A DNA stretch of 64,000 nt from G039954875 sp039954875 (GTDB lineage: Bacteria; Bacteroidota; Bacteroidia; Flavobacteriales; Blattabacteriaceae): NCBI GenBank assembly GCA_039954875.1, contig CP157202.1:1116001-1180000 (forward strand), in the 5' to 3' direction. Below, in pieces: positions 30,203 through 40,114 of this stretch; positions within the stretch are counted from its first letter, which is position 1, and every line of letters starts with the position of its first letter. The notes below the pieces were generated by a model. The model saw only the letters and a list, made by a program, of their open reading frames with translations. It did not search any database and was not told the origin of the DNA. Position numbers and translations under genes: made by a program.

Positions 30203-30529
30203 ATATCAATATTCAAACCAGAAATTTTCAAGACAACAAAAGTCTTATTAAGACCTATATCAAGAAAAAACTTTCCCAACTCAGCAACTATTATGATGAG
30301 ATCGTTTATGCCGACGTATACCTTAAAATGGAAAATGCTTCTTCCAAAGAAAACCAATCCATAGAGCTTCGCTTTACTCTACCAGGAGATGATTTGATCG
30401 TAAACAAATCAAGACAAAATTTCAAATAATGGTATAGATATATCCATAATATACTATAAGAAGACCAATCATCCAAAAGAAAAAAGAAGAAAAAACATCC
30501 TAAACAATTTTTACCCTTTCAACCAGTAA
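30199..30529 (+). pseudogene. raiA: Ribosome hibernation factor (HPF/RaiA), frameshifted C-terminus
   Basis: Binds the small subunit and silences ribosomes in stress. The first 76 residues are a normal start (MNINIQTRNFQDNKSLIKTY, then VYLKMENASSKENQSIELRF, LPGDDLIVNKSRQNFK). A stop at 30427 follows. In the next frame the expected last helix continues (NGIDISIIYYKKTNHPKEKR) to TAA at 30527-30529. The whole span is 331 bases, one more than a multiple of three, so a single inserted base explains the loss. The truncated 76-residue product lacks the final helix of the beta-alpha fold; it may still fold, but I treat it as a pseudogene. Starts with an ATGA overlap to xerC. Confidence 0.75.
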
Positions 30530-30614
30530 CTATAAGCTCAAAATCACTAAAGCCTCGAGTATCCCACATAAATCTAGAGATACAAATTCTACCCTAACAT
30601 CAAAATCCCCCATT

Positions 30615-31448
30615 ATGATACAAGCTGTATTTTTAGACGTAGATGGCACCTTACTCAAACCCAATCATGAGACCTCCCCGAAGAATATCATTGCTATACA
30701 AACCGTACAAGATCACCATAACGTACCCGTCTTCCTGGCCACAGGACGTACTCCACAAGACCTAAAGAAATATTACGACCAGTTGAGCTTATCCACGCCA
30801 GCCATTTGTATGAATGGTGCTTACATCACAGACTTCAAGAATAACAAACCGATTAAAGAAGAAAAAATATCATTGGACATAGTCGACGCATTCAAAAAAG
30901 AATGCGACCAATATCCCGTAGCACTGGTCTACTACCACGGCTCACGATGGATGACTACAGAACCCTCTTCCGCGGTCGAAAGAGAAGTACAAAATGTCGA
31001 CAACGTTATTGAAATAATCTCCTTTAAAGAGATCATAAACGATTGGAAAAACAAGAATGAAGCCCCCCACAAAATGGGAGTACTTTCCAATGACGAAAAA
31101 ATCCTCACAAACACTTGCAAGGCACTTCAAGAAAAATTTCAAGGGATCTTGAGCATACAAAGATCTCAATCAAATTTCATAGAAGTCGTTACTCCTAACG
31201 TGTCTAAAGGGAAAGCTATTACTTTTCTACTACAAACCTATCCCTTTCAACGTGAAAATATTTTAGCCATAGGCGATAGTGACAACGACATAACTATGCT
31301 CGAATGGGTAGGCGTCGGGATAGCCATGGGCAATGCCCAAGAACATATCAAAAAACTGTCCAACGACGTAACCCTAACCAACCTAGAAGATGGCGTAGCA
31401 CATGCTTTGGAGAAACACATCATCTCCCAAAGTAGTTCCCTAAGATGA
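30615..31448 (+). CDS. Cof-type HAD-IIB phosphatase
   Basis: A cytosolic sugar-phosphate or nucleotide phosphatase of the haloacid dehalogenase superfamily, substrate unknown. The 277-residue product has motif I at the N-terminus (FLDVDGTLLKPN, nucleophile and acid-base Asp), motif II LATGRTPQDLKKYY, a C2-type cap in the middle (GAYITDFKNN to about residue 185), the Lys motif NVSKGKAITFLLQ, and motif IV LAIGDSDNDITMLEWVGVGI. All catalytic residues are present and the length is typical. It is 27 bp upstream of msrB in the same direction. Confidence 0.9.
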   Translation: MIQAVFLDVDGTLLKPNHETSPKNIIAIQTVQDHHNVPVFLATGRTPQDLKKYYDQLSLSTPAICMNGAYITDFKNNKPIKEEKISLDIVDAFKKECDQYPVALVYYHGSRWMTTEPSSAVEREVQNVDNVIEIISFKEIINDWKNKNEAPHKMGVLSNDEKILTNTCKALQEKFQGILSIQRSQSNFIEVVTPNVSKGKAITFLLQTYPFQRENILAIGDSDNDITMLEWVGVGIAMGNAQEHIKKLSNDVTLTNLEDGVAHALEKHIISQSSSLR

Positions 31449-31475
31449 CAGGTCTTACGTTGTACATTAAAAAAG

Positions 31476-31889
31476 ATGAAAACACAAATAAATCCTCGAT
31501 ACCCAGTCCAAAAAATAGAAACAGAGTGGAAAACCATCCTTTCGTATGAGGCCTATCATGTACTAAGACAAAAAGGCACCGAACCTCCCGGTACAGGTCA
31601 ATACAACCACTTCTTTGAAAAGGGTCATTATGGATGCAAAGCTTATCGAGAAATATTATTCGATTCAGAAAGCAAATTCGACACCCATTGCGGCTGGCCC
31701 AGTTTTGATAAAAAAATCAAAAATGAAAAAATCCTCGAACAAATCGACACCAACCATCGCATACATTGCACAGAGATCATATACGCTAGCTACGGAAGTC
31801 ATCTAGGACACCTATTTGACGACGGCACTACCGAAACCGGTCTGAGATACTGTGTCAACTCCTTTTCATTAAATTTTGAATACGACTAA
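31476..31889 (+). CDS. msrB: Peptide-methionine (R)-S-oxide reductase MsrB, zinc site lost
   Basis: Reduces methionine-R-sulfoxide in proteins. The 137-residue product has the MsrB fold motifs GTGQYNHFFEKGHYGC, KFDTHCGWPSF, GSHLGHLFDDG and the catalytic cysteine in GLRYCVNSFSLNF (Cys126). Cys72 is also present. Of the four cysteines that bind structural zinc in most MsrB proteins, only Cys54 remains; the partners read Tyr57, Tyr103 and Tyr106. The usually conserved RTEV reads CTEI (Cys98). Natural zinc-free MsrB proteins exist, so the enzyme may still work, but four such changes in an otherwise intact gene suggest relaxed selection. It lies upstream of aroE. Confidence 0.88.
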   Translation: MKTQINPRYPVQKIETEWKTILSYEAYHVLRQKGTEPPGTGQYNHFFEKGHYGCKAYREILFDSESKFDTHCGWPSFDKKIKNEKILEQIDTNHRIHCTEIIYASYGSHLGHLFDDGTTETGLRYCVNSFSLNFEYD

Positions 31890-31905
31890 AAAAGTCATCC
31901 TCCAT

Positions 31906-32637
31906 ATGAGAACCTTTGGATTGATCGGACGAAACATAACCCATTCTTTTTCAAAAATATATTTCACAGAAAAATTTCAAAGAGAGGTAGTCACAGACGC
32001 CACCTACGAACTATTTGACCTAGCAAACATCAACTTATTACAAGAAATATTAGATCGAAAACCTAACCTTTGCGGTCTGAATGTCACCATCCCATACAAG
32101 AAAACCGTCATCCCTTTACTCACAGACCTCACCCCAGAAGCGTCACAAATCGGCGCAGTGAATACAATAAAAATAACCTCATATAAACGTATTGGTCACA
32201 ATACAGATACCCATAGTTTCGAACGATCCTTCACTAAACACCTCAAGTCCCATCACAAACAAGCCCTCATCCTCGGAACGGGAGGCGCGGCAAAAGCCAT
32301 CATCTTTACACTAGACAAATTGGGCATACCTTACCGCTCTGTATCCAGGAAAGCAAGCCCCATAACACTTACCTATACAGAACTTACCCCCGATCTTTTA
32401 AAAACACATCATATCATCATCAACTGCAGCCCAATAGGCATGCACCCACAAAACCATACATATCCCACCTTACCTTACGAACACCTCACTCCCAAACATT
32501 ATCTTTATGATCTTGTATACAATCCAACCGAAACCCTATTTCTCAAAAAAGGCCGGGAAAAAGCCTGTACCGTACAAAACGGTTTAGAAATGCTTCACCT
32601 GCAAGCAGACCAATCTTGGGAAATATGGAATACTTAA
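31906..32637 (+). CDS. aroE: Shikimate dehydrogenase
   Basis: Reduces 3-dehydroshikimate to shikimate with NADPH in aromatic synthesis. The 243-residue product has the substrate-binding start GLIGRNITHSFSKIYFTEKF, the catalytic Lys in GLNVTIPYKKTVIPLL, GAVNTIKI, the catalytic Asp in GHNTDTHSFERSF, the dinucleotide motif LILGTGGAAKAI and NCSPIGMHP. The start is ATG 31906 (MRTFGLIGR), as in Bacteroidota; a frame from 31876 would overlap msrB and adds non-family residues. It is 16 bp after msrB. No other shikimate-pathway gene is in the window. Confidence 0.93.
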   Translation: MRTFGLIGRNITHSFSKIYFTEKFQREVVTDATYELFDLANINLLQEILDRKPNLCGLNVTIPYKKTVIPLLTDLTPEASQIGAVNTIKITSYKRIGHNTDTHSFERSFTKHLKSHHKQALILGTGGAAKAIIFTLDKLGIPYRSVSRKASPITLTYTELTPDLLKTHHIIINCSPIGMHPQNHTYPTLPYEHLTPKHYLYDLVYNPTETLFLKKGREKACTVQNGLEMLHLQADQSWEIWNT

Positions 32638-32738
32638 ATCTATTATAATATAACACCTTAAAATTCAATTATTACATAAAAAAACCATCAATTCTATTGT
32701 ATTTTTTTAGCTTTATATAAAACCAGAGGCCCTACATC

Positions 32739-34594
32739 ATGACCGAAGAAGTCAATTTTACCACTCAATTAGTAGAAAAGAGGGACATGAATCCCTTGAA
32801 GACACTCAAACAAACCATCACATCACATCAGCCAAATATGACATTGGCGAAAACAAGATGGGAAATAAAGATCTATGAAGATCTATACAAAGAGATGACA
32901 GCCGAACAATTTATCAAAGTATTTGATAATTTGATCAAACAACATCCCAACCCCACTAAGTAAATTCAGATTCAAGTACACACACTTCGTTACACCCTAG
33001 AAAATATATGACAAAAGACTAAAAAAAATTCCTTGTAAAAAAAGGAATGAAACGGACTTTTTTCTACACTAACCCTACAATCAACCAATTCAAAGCCCTT
33101 TATCAAAAAAGAACGAAAAACTCAAAGCCTACCAGGAAAATATCGAAAAAAGACAAAAACAAAACATTGAGATATGTCATCAAATTATCGAAGAATTAAA
33201 AGGTCTCTACCTATCTCACCAACCGGGTAACAAATCCATGAACATCCTGAATCAATTCAGGAAATCAAAAAAATGTTAGTACAATGCTGGTAAAGTACCT
33301 ACCTTCAAATTCAACTACATTCATAAAATCTATCGTCATCACCTAGAAAATTTTTATCATTATCTGTAATTTAGCAAAGAACCACAAGAAATGGAGTACA
33401 AATACAATCTTGAGAAACGTAAAATCATCATATCCATAGCCAAAACATCCATGTAATAAACAAACATTTAAAAAACCTCAATGAGGTTAAACACCTCAAC
33501 CGGCTTTGAAAAGAAGATGCCATACCCGTAGCCGACGAATACAATGAGTCCACCTAATCCAAATTAAAACAACTCATCAAAAAGATATATACCCGAAAAG
33601 ATAATTAACCACATAAATATAATAAAAAACAGTAATAAAATATTAATAAAAAGGAGCTCTTATCAAAGATATCCAAACTTTGAGCCTTAAAAATTCAATC
33701 CATCCTATCCAGTGGCAAGACTTAGCTCAGCAAATAGTCTAATTACAACAAAGCCTTCCTTTTTATAAGCAAAGTCCCTCAAGAAGAAGTCAAAGCATTT
33801 GGAACGCATTGAAAGAAGCAATCAAAACATTTCATCACCAGAAGAAAGAATTCTACAATCACCATTAAAAACTCAGACAAAAGCATCGAAAAGAATATTA
33901 AACTGATCGTAGAAGCCAAACGATTGCAAGACAGCATAAATTAGAAAGAAACCGCATAAATATTCAAGAAAATGCAGGTCGGATGGAAAAATTCAATCCT
34001 CATTATCTCCAAGCCTGCTAAAAAAATATGGAAACGCTTCCAAACAGACTGCAACAGATTCTTTGATCGATACAAGGCAAACCACACCCTTAAAGAAGAA
34101 GAGTGCAACAAGAACTACGACAAAAAACTAAAATTTATGACCCAACTCAAAGAGTTTCAACTTCCTTCATAGGAACAAAAAATCGTTCAATCAATCGAGT
34201 AATTGCTCGAGCAATGGGAAAATATAAAAAAAGCACCACACAAAAAACTAAAGATCAATACAAGCTTACATCAAGCTATCTATCAACTCACATAAACATT
34301 ACCCCTATATGAAGAAAAACGCAGCAAAATACGTAAAACCACATCAAGATAACCCCAACTTATACAAGAAAAAAAACGTATAATAAACTTGAAGACGAAA
34401 TTCGCAAAACCCGCAAACAAATCATTGATCTAGAACATAAACTGATGCAACTCGAAAACAATATAAAATTCTTCTCTCGTGCCGATCATAAACAACCCCT
34501 TGATTTATGGAAAAGAAGATTACCAAAACCTGATCAACATCCGCTAAGCCCCCCCCCACGAAAACCAACAAATCCAATACCCCCTCAACTATAA
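32739..34594 (+). pseudogene. DUF349-repeat protein, pseudogene
   Basis: An N-terminal open frame (32739-32963) is followed by charged coiled pieces in all frames. The DUF349 signature is recognisable as PAKKIWKRFQTDCNRFFDRY at about 34012-34075, preceded by a weaker repeat PFYKQ...WNALKEAIKTFHHQKKEF near 33770-33850. The C-terminus EDEIRKTRKQIIDLEHKLMQ, NNIKFFSRADHKQPLDL is the usual coiled-coil tail of Bacteroidota DUF349 proteins. The function of this family is poorly known; E. coli members are linked to flagellar or stress roles. Multiple stops rule out a full product of about 610 codons. Confidence 0.7.
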
Positions 34595-34620
34595 AAAACG
34601 AATCGTATAATCATCAATAT

Positions 34621-35670
34621 ATGAAAGAAGATCATGAAACTTTTATGAAAAGAGCCATCCAACTAGCCGAAAATGGACGAGGTACCACTATACCCAATCC
34701 TATGGTGGGTTGTGTGATCGTAAGAAACGGTACTATCATTGGAGAAGGCTGGCACTACAAAAATGGCATATCACACGCCGAAGTCCATGCCATCCAAACT
34801 GTAAAAAACCCTACCTTATTGACCAAATCTACCCTCTACATCACATTAGAACCTTGCAGCCATCATACCCCCCCCACCTCCTGCATTGATCTCATCCTTC
34901 AGAAAAAGATTCCCCGAGTAGTCATTGGCATCCAAAACCCACACCCCCAGATAAACGGTCTGGGCATACAACGGCTCAAAGAAGCAGGTGTCGAAGTTAT
35001 AGAAAACATATCGAAAATAGCCTGCTATACCCTAAACAAAAGATTTTTCACCCTCCATGAGCAACGCCGTCCTTACATCCTACTGAAGTGGGTTCAAAGC
35101 TGTGACGGCTTTATCGACATCCCACGTGACCAGTCCACCCCAAAACACCCCTTCTGGATCGGTAACATATATGCCAGACAACTGGTACACAAATGGCGTA
35201 CAGAAGAAGACAGCACCTTAGTCGATACACAAACCATCCTAGATAACAATCCACAGCTGATTACCAGAGACTGGTATGGAAAAAACCCCATTCGTATCAT
35301 CCTAGATCGACAATTGTCCATCCCCGAATCTTATTCGATATACGACAACAACCTACCCACTTGGATCTTTACCGAAAGGAAAAAAAAATTAAACCAGAAA
35401 AACGTAATATTTGTACCGATATCCTTCGACCAAAATTTTTTAAAAAATCTACTCGATCAACTCTATAAAAGAGATATCCAATCGGTAATCATCGAAGGTG
35501 GAAAACAAACCCTCGAAGAATTTATCCAAAAAGACCTTTGGGACGAAGCAAGGGTCTTCATCGTCGAAATTCAGTTACATGAAGGACTTAAAGTTCCAGA
35601 AATCAAAGGAAAAATCCGTTCTAAAACCAAGATCAATACCGACACCCTATTGATATTGACCCCCAACTGA
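34621..35670 (+). CDS. ribD: Bifunctional riboflavin biosynthesis deaminase/reductase RibD
   Basis: Catalyses deamination of the pyrimidine from GTP cyclohydrolase II, then reduction of its ribose. The 349-residue product has the deaminase domain (residues 1-145) with zinc ligands in SHAEVHAIQT and LEPCSHHTPPTSCID, and the reductase domain after about residue 150 (LLKWVQSCDGFIDIP, STLVDTQTILDNNPQL, VIIEGGKQTLEEFIQKDLWD). The length is normal. It starts at ATG 34621, 26 bp after the DUF349 remnant, and its end abuts the yigZ pseudogene. Its pathway partner ribH at 62.7 kb is frameshifted, which puts the value of this intact gene in doubt unless another ribH exists. Confidence 0.95.
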   Translation: MKEDHETFMKRAIQLAENGRGTTIPNPMVGCVIVRNGTIIGEGWHYKNGISHAEVHAIQTVKNPTLLTKSTLYITLEPCSHHTPPTSCIDLILQKKIPRVVIGIQNPHPQINGLGIQRLKEAGVEVIENISKIACYTLNKRFFTLHEQRRPYILLKWVQSCDGFIDIPRDQSTPKHPFWIGNIYARQLVHKWRTEEDSTLVDTQTILDNNPQLITRDWYGKNPIRIILDRQLSIPESYSIYDNNLPTWIFTERKKKLNQKNVIFVPISFDQNFLKNLLDQLYKRDIQSVIIEGGKQTLEEFIQKDLWDEARVFIVEIQLHEGLKVPEIKGKIRSKTKINTDTLLILTPN

Positions 35671-36294
35671 TACAAGCCAATACCGACACCTTTCTTTCCA
35701 TATCATAACCCATAAAAGCAGTACCGTGAAAATTAAAAAGAAAGTAAATTCCTCGGGTAGGTCTACCCACTCACCTAATTAGAAACGATCAAAAAACCAT
35801 CTCACCTCAATACGCTAATTCCATACAAACACACCGCATTGTTGTTATGCATATCGTATCGGAGCACCCCATGCCACTACGGATTTCACGATGATGGCGA
35901 ACCGACCAAAACACTATAACTACACATCTACAATTACATATTATCCAGAGAACTCAGCGATATATTATTGATCGTAATATGCTATTTTAGATGGATCAAA
36001 TTGGACACTATTGCCCTGATACATGCTTACAGGAATTGTATTGACGCAAGACGCTCAAAAACACTTCAATAGTTGAGAAGTTTCTCTATGAAAAATATTT
36101 ACTCAAATTTAGATACGATCAGACGATCAACCTCTATCAAATAGTAAAACGATGGGGTGCCATTGTCCATGACCACAACCATCGAGAAAAATACCAGCTC
36201 CATAGCTCACTAAAAAAATCAAAAACCTCCCTCTTTAGAAGAAGACTTGAAGCGGTATCAGCCTATATATACTACACTAATATGTATGGGGTGA
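35671..36294 (+). pseudogene. YigZ/IMPACT family protein, pseudogene
   Basis: Pieces right after the ribD stop rebuild a YigZ protein: ANTDTFLSIS, HCCYAYRIGAPHATTDFHDD, DGEPTKTL (family DDGEPSGTAG), YNYILSRELSDILLIVICYF and TIALIHAYRNCIDA, ending EDLKRYQPIY and a TGA at 36292-36294. The family motif RYFGGxKLG reads CYFRWIKLD, so both point changes and frame changes have built up. The cellular function of YigZ is not settled (IMPACT domain, linked to translation control in eukaryotes). The 3' end converges on the minus-strand thioesterase remnant. Confidence 0.75.
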
Positions 36295-36705
36295 AATGAA
36301 GTCCGTATCTGCTCATAGATCTTTTGAGGACAACATATAGGCCTCCTACTTGCACCAAATACAAAAACCAAAATAGTCTCTGCCGCGGAAAATAATAAAC
36401 CATTCTCATTACGCACCTCATATTTAAAATAAATCCGAACACTAGGAAGTTTTTATATCAAAAATTTGATGTATAAAAAATCGTCATATTTAGCCGGATA
36501 GAAATATTTGCATCTCCACTCAAATACAGGCAACATCCCCCCCCTGATCTTCTAATAATTTATAAGATATCCCCATAGTACGTAAGCATTCCACTCTAAC
36601 CACTTCAAAATACCGGGCATAATGACCATGGTATACATATCCCATACTATCAATTTTATAGTAATATACTATTATACAGGTAGTTAAATTTATTATTTCT
36701 ATAAA
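36285..36705 (-). pseudogene. Acyl-CoA thioesterase (4HBT hot-dog family), pseudogene
   Basis: On the minus strand: YYYKIDSMGYVYHGHYARYF, EVVRVECLRTMGISYKLLED, then FEWRCKYFYPAKYDDFLYI, KYEVRNENGLLFSAAETILV, with frame changes between. DxMGYVYHGHYARYFE is the active-site segment of YbgC/FadM-type thioesterases (Asp and His). The parent would be about 135 codons. A run of eight G near the middle (minus strand) is one place where the frame breaks. Limits are approximate. It is divergent from dnaA. Confidence 0.7.
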
Positions 36706-36868
36706 ATTTGATCCCCTTTATTACGAACATATTTCAAAATAGGCAAGAGCAAAATGACTTTTTTTTTAAAAATTTTCTTCCCATTTTTGGATGCTTTACT
36801 AAGCCCTCTCAGTAGAGGCAGTGAGTTCTCATACTGGTTTGTTTAATCACATAAATGAAAGTTTTTTC

Positions 36869-38302
36869 ATGAAAGACCACGCAGTTTATGTCTGGGAAAA
36901 TTGTTTAAAATTTATCAAAGATAATATTCCCGAGGAAGTCTTTAAAACTTGGTTTGAACCTATTGTTCCCATACGCTTACAAAAAAGCCTTTTGACCATA
37001 CAAGTGCCCAGCAAGTTTTTCTACGAATGGCTTGAAGAACATTACATACACTTGCTCAAAGTTGTCTTACAAAAGGAACTTGGCCAAGAAGCCAAGTTGA
37101 TCTACAATATTTTGATAAAAAAAAAGACTGATTGTGACAAAAATCTCTATACAGTAAACATCCCCAGTACCAATAAAGAACGTATCAAGCCCCAAGAAGT
37201 CCAAAGCCCCTTGGCTCTCACGACACCACAAATCAAGAATCCTTTCATCATCCCAGGTTTGAAAAAAATCAAAATTGATGCTCAGCTAAACCCTAATTAT
37301 ACCTTTTACAACTTCGTCGAAGGAGACGCCAATCGCCTGGCTCGTTCTGCAGGTTTGGCTATTGCCAAACGCCCCGGAGGCACAGCCTTCAATCCACTAT
37401 TTATCTATGGAAGCGTGGGTTTGGGAAAAACCCATCTAATCAATGCCATTGGCTTAGAAGTAAAAGATCAACACCCGGAAAAGACCGTCTTATACCTTTC
37501 TACCGAGAGATTTACTCAACAATTCATAGAAGCAGTCAAAAACAATACACGAAATGACTTCCTTCATTTCTACCAGATGATCGACGTTTTAATTATCGAT
37601 GATATTCATTTCCTCTCAGGGAAAAAAGCTACCCAGGAAGCCTTTTTTCATCTTTTTAACCATCTACACCAAAGCGGCAAGCAGATCGTTATGACCTCTG
37701 ATACCCCCCCTATAGATGTTCAAGACATGGAACAACGTTTGATATCACGATTCAAATGGGGACTATCGGCAGACTTACAACTGCCCAGTTATGATACCAG
37801 AAAAACTATATTGAAAAATAAAATTCACAAAAATGGACTCCAAATTGAAGAACCCATCGTAGAATACATTGCACAGCAAATAACTACCAACATTCGCGAA
37901 CTCGAAGGAGCTCTGATCTCCCTGATCGCACAAGCCTCTTTGAATAAAAAAGAGATCACTCTAGAGTTAACTCAAAAAACCTTGGACAATTTCATATCGA
38001 GAACATGCAAAGAAATTTTTATTGAAAAGATCGAAAAGATCATTTGCGACTATTTCAAGATAACACATGATCAAATTCAATCAAAAACACGTAAGAGAGA
38101 CATCGTACAGGCACGCCAACTGGCTATGTATTTTGCCAAAGAATACACCAATCATTCACTAGCCAACATCGGTATGAAAATAGGTCGCCGAGACCATGCC
38201 ACAGTGCTCCATGCTTGCAAAACTGTACGAAATCTATCAGATACGGACAAAATCTTCAAGAAATACGTAGAAGAAATTAAAAAGAAGCTTATTATAAACT
38301 GA
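36869..38302 (+). CDS. dnaA: Chromosomal replication initiator DnaA
   Basis: Binds DnaA boxes and opens the origin. The 477-residue product has domain I (VWENCLKFIKDNIPEEVFKT), a variable linker (about 85-130), the AAA+ domain with Walker A GSVGLGKTH and Walker B VLIIDDIHFLSG, an arginine-finger region DMEQRLISRFKWGL, and the C-terminal helix-turn-helix with the signature IGRRDHATVLHACKTV. ATG 36869 (MKDHAVYVWENC) is chosen over an upstream TTG-type start at 36821 because it fits the Cytophagia start. I find no cluster of TTATCCACA boxes within about 200 bp either side, so an origin is not evident here. Confidence 0.96.
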   Translation: MKDHAVYVWENCLKFIKDNIPEEVFKTWFEPIVPIRLQKSLLTIQVPSKFFYEWLEEHYIHLLKVVLQKELGQEAKLIYNILIKKKTDCDKNLYTVNIPSTNKERIKPQEVQSPLALTTPQIKNPFIIPGLKKIKIDAQLNPNYTFYNFVEGDANRLARSAGLAIAKRPGGTAFNPLFIYGSVGLGKTHLINAIGLEVKDQHPEKTVLYLSTERFTQQFIEAVKNNTRNDFLHFYQMIDVLIIDDIHFLSGKKATQEAFFHLFNHLHQSGKQIVMTSDTPPIDVQDMEQRLISRFKWGLSADLQLPSYDTRKTILKNKIHKNGLQIEEPIVEYIAQQITTNIRELEGALISLIAQASLNKKEITLELTQKTLDNFISRTCKEIFIEKIEKIICDYFKITHDQIQSKTRKRDIVQARQLAMYFAKEYTNHSLANIGMKIGRRDHATVLHACKTVRNLSDTDKIFKKYVEEIKKKLIIN

Positions 38303-38450
38303 CCGGTATCTTTAGATTCAATATCTATTTTTACAGGTAATTATAAGGTTTTTTACTGTTTTTTTTTATTAATTACCCTTATAAAAATATCGAGCAAATG
38401 AGAAATCTATTAAAAAAAATATATTACCTAAATCCATCAAAATAAAACAC

Positions 38451-39990
38451 ATGAGAAAAGGGAGCAAGAGCCCTAGTAGGGGTCGGTATTTTTAGCACAA
38501 TTAGGAGAAGCAGTATATATCATGGTAGCCAAGTGATGGTTTTCCTTGTTATTATATCATACATAATAAGCTATTTTTACATAAATTTATTATGTATAAT
38601 TTACTTTTTTATATATCTATATCAAGAAACATTCGAACTTATTTTTATATAGCCTTTGGCTAATTAATGGCCTGGATCATCAATTGGGCACTAATCCTCG
38701 AGTACATCATTGGAAAGATTATCTTAAACATCTCATGGGGTTAGCTATTTTGACAATATACTTCAAAGAACAGGGGTCTATCTAGCACAGTAGATTATCA
38801 CTGATACCCCAAAAATAGCACGATAACTCTACGAAACAGCCCTAGCTGCTGGGAAACCCACTACTCATTTGGCTTGGGTGACTACCCCACCTTGTTCGGT
38901 AAAAAAAATCATCTTCAATATCTTAGCTTTTGCTGTAGTAACCTTCATAACCTGATTGATATACAGGTATCAGAGGTAGTAAAAAATGAACCAATATGAT
39001 GATCCATATCAAACCGGCTATCTTATTCATCATCATCTTGGGATTGTCATATATCATTACAGACAATTATATACCCTTATCCCAAAATGGTTTTAGCAGA
39101 ATACTTAAGAAATTCTCAGCAGTATTTTTTACCTATATCAGCTTCGACGCGATATCGACTACATCTGAAGAATCAAAAATCCACAACGCGATCTCCCCCG
39201 AGGAGATGGGGTATGCACTACTCATCTATACTATCATCCACGTTACAGTGACCTTAGTCATCACTGGCATCATGTCAACCACAAAGAATTCAGTAATGTT
39301 ACAAACCCTATAGCTTTTATTTTCGACTACACCAATTTGAAATTCGTCGGACAAATCGTTTCTTTTAGTACAATAATCACTGCAATGAGTGTTTTATTGA
39401 TCTTTCAAATTGGACAACCATTTATATAGCTGATTATAAACCATTACATGTTAATTTATAAAAAGTTTTCTATCATTCACCTCAAATATAAAACAACCCT
39501 CTATTGCCACTATAATCACAAAGGTCTTAGTAGCACTTACATCACTTTATGGCAGCAAACCTAGTACTGTACCTGACTAGCATTGGGACACTCATTGCCT
39601 TTTTGTTAGTATATAGAGGTATATTTTTGCGACCGCAAAACGATGTTCAAATCAAAAAAGCACCTCAAAGCACCTTACATCGATGGCAGATGGATCATAC
39701 CCATAGTCTCCCTCTTATTCATTTATTTCTTTAAGGAAAGGTTTCAAGAACACTCTCATGAGATTTATAAAATTCCCAAGATGGGATTTACTTGATTTTT
39801 TTTGATGATATTGGCATTGATGTTTTTTTTTGACATTTTAGAAAAATTGTTCGTTGATCCCTATTTTGGGTGCTGTCTTTTACTTATATTTGATAACAAA
39901 AATCCCTGTATGTAGTTGGATTGCTTTTATTATCTAGATGGGAGCGGCTTGATTATCTATTCTTCATACGGATACCACAATAGTGTAATA
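38451..39990 (+). pseudogene. APC-family amino acid permease, pseudogene
   Basis: Plus-strand hydrophobic pieces in order: RALVGVGIFSTI (GAIIGAGIF-type helix 1), LMAWIINWALILEYIIGKII, ETALAAGKPTTHLAWVTT, then a 105-codon open frame (38996-39313) with IKPAILFIIILGLSYIITDN and FFTYISFDAISTTSEESKI (helix 6 of APC permeases: FFAYxGFDAxxTxxEE), LYLTSIGTLIAFLLVYRGIF (39549-39734), and IPVCSWIAFII near the end. The parent would be about 510 codons. Many stops. Loss removes import of a neutral or cationic amino acid, exact substrate unknown. Confidence 0.8.
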
Positions 39991-40114
39991 AATAGGAATA
40001 AATAAACAATTCTATAAGATTAGATTATATAAAAAATATAAAGATCAAATATAGCATAGCATTTAATAATAAAGTACGACAAAATATAATTTTTTCTATA
40101 TACAAACTACTACT

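Noticed and set aside
38303..38400. A long hairpin after dnaA (GGTAATTA ... TAATTACC) as a terminator.
   Set aside because: The loop is about 25 bases and the stem is AT-rich with no clean T-run after it, so I did not call it.
36640..38640. A replication origin next to dnaA.
   Set aside because: I looked for TTATCCACA-like boxes on both sides of dnaA and found no cluster. AT-rich tracts alone are not evidence in such an AT-rich sequence.
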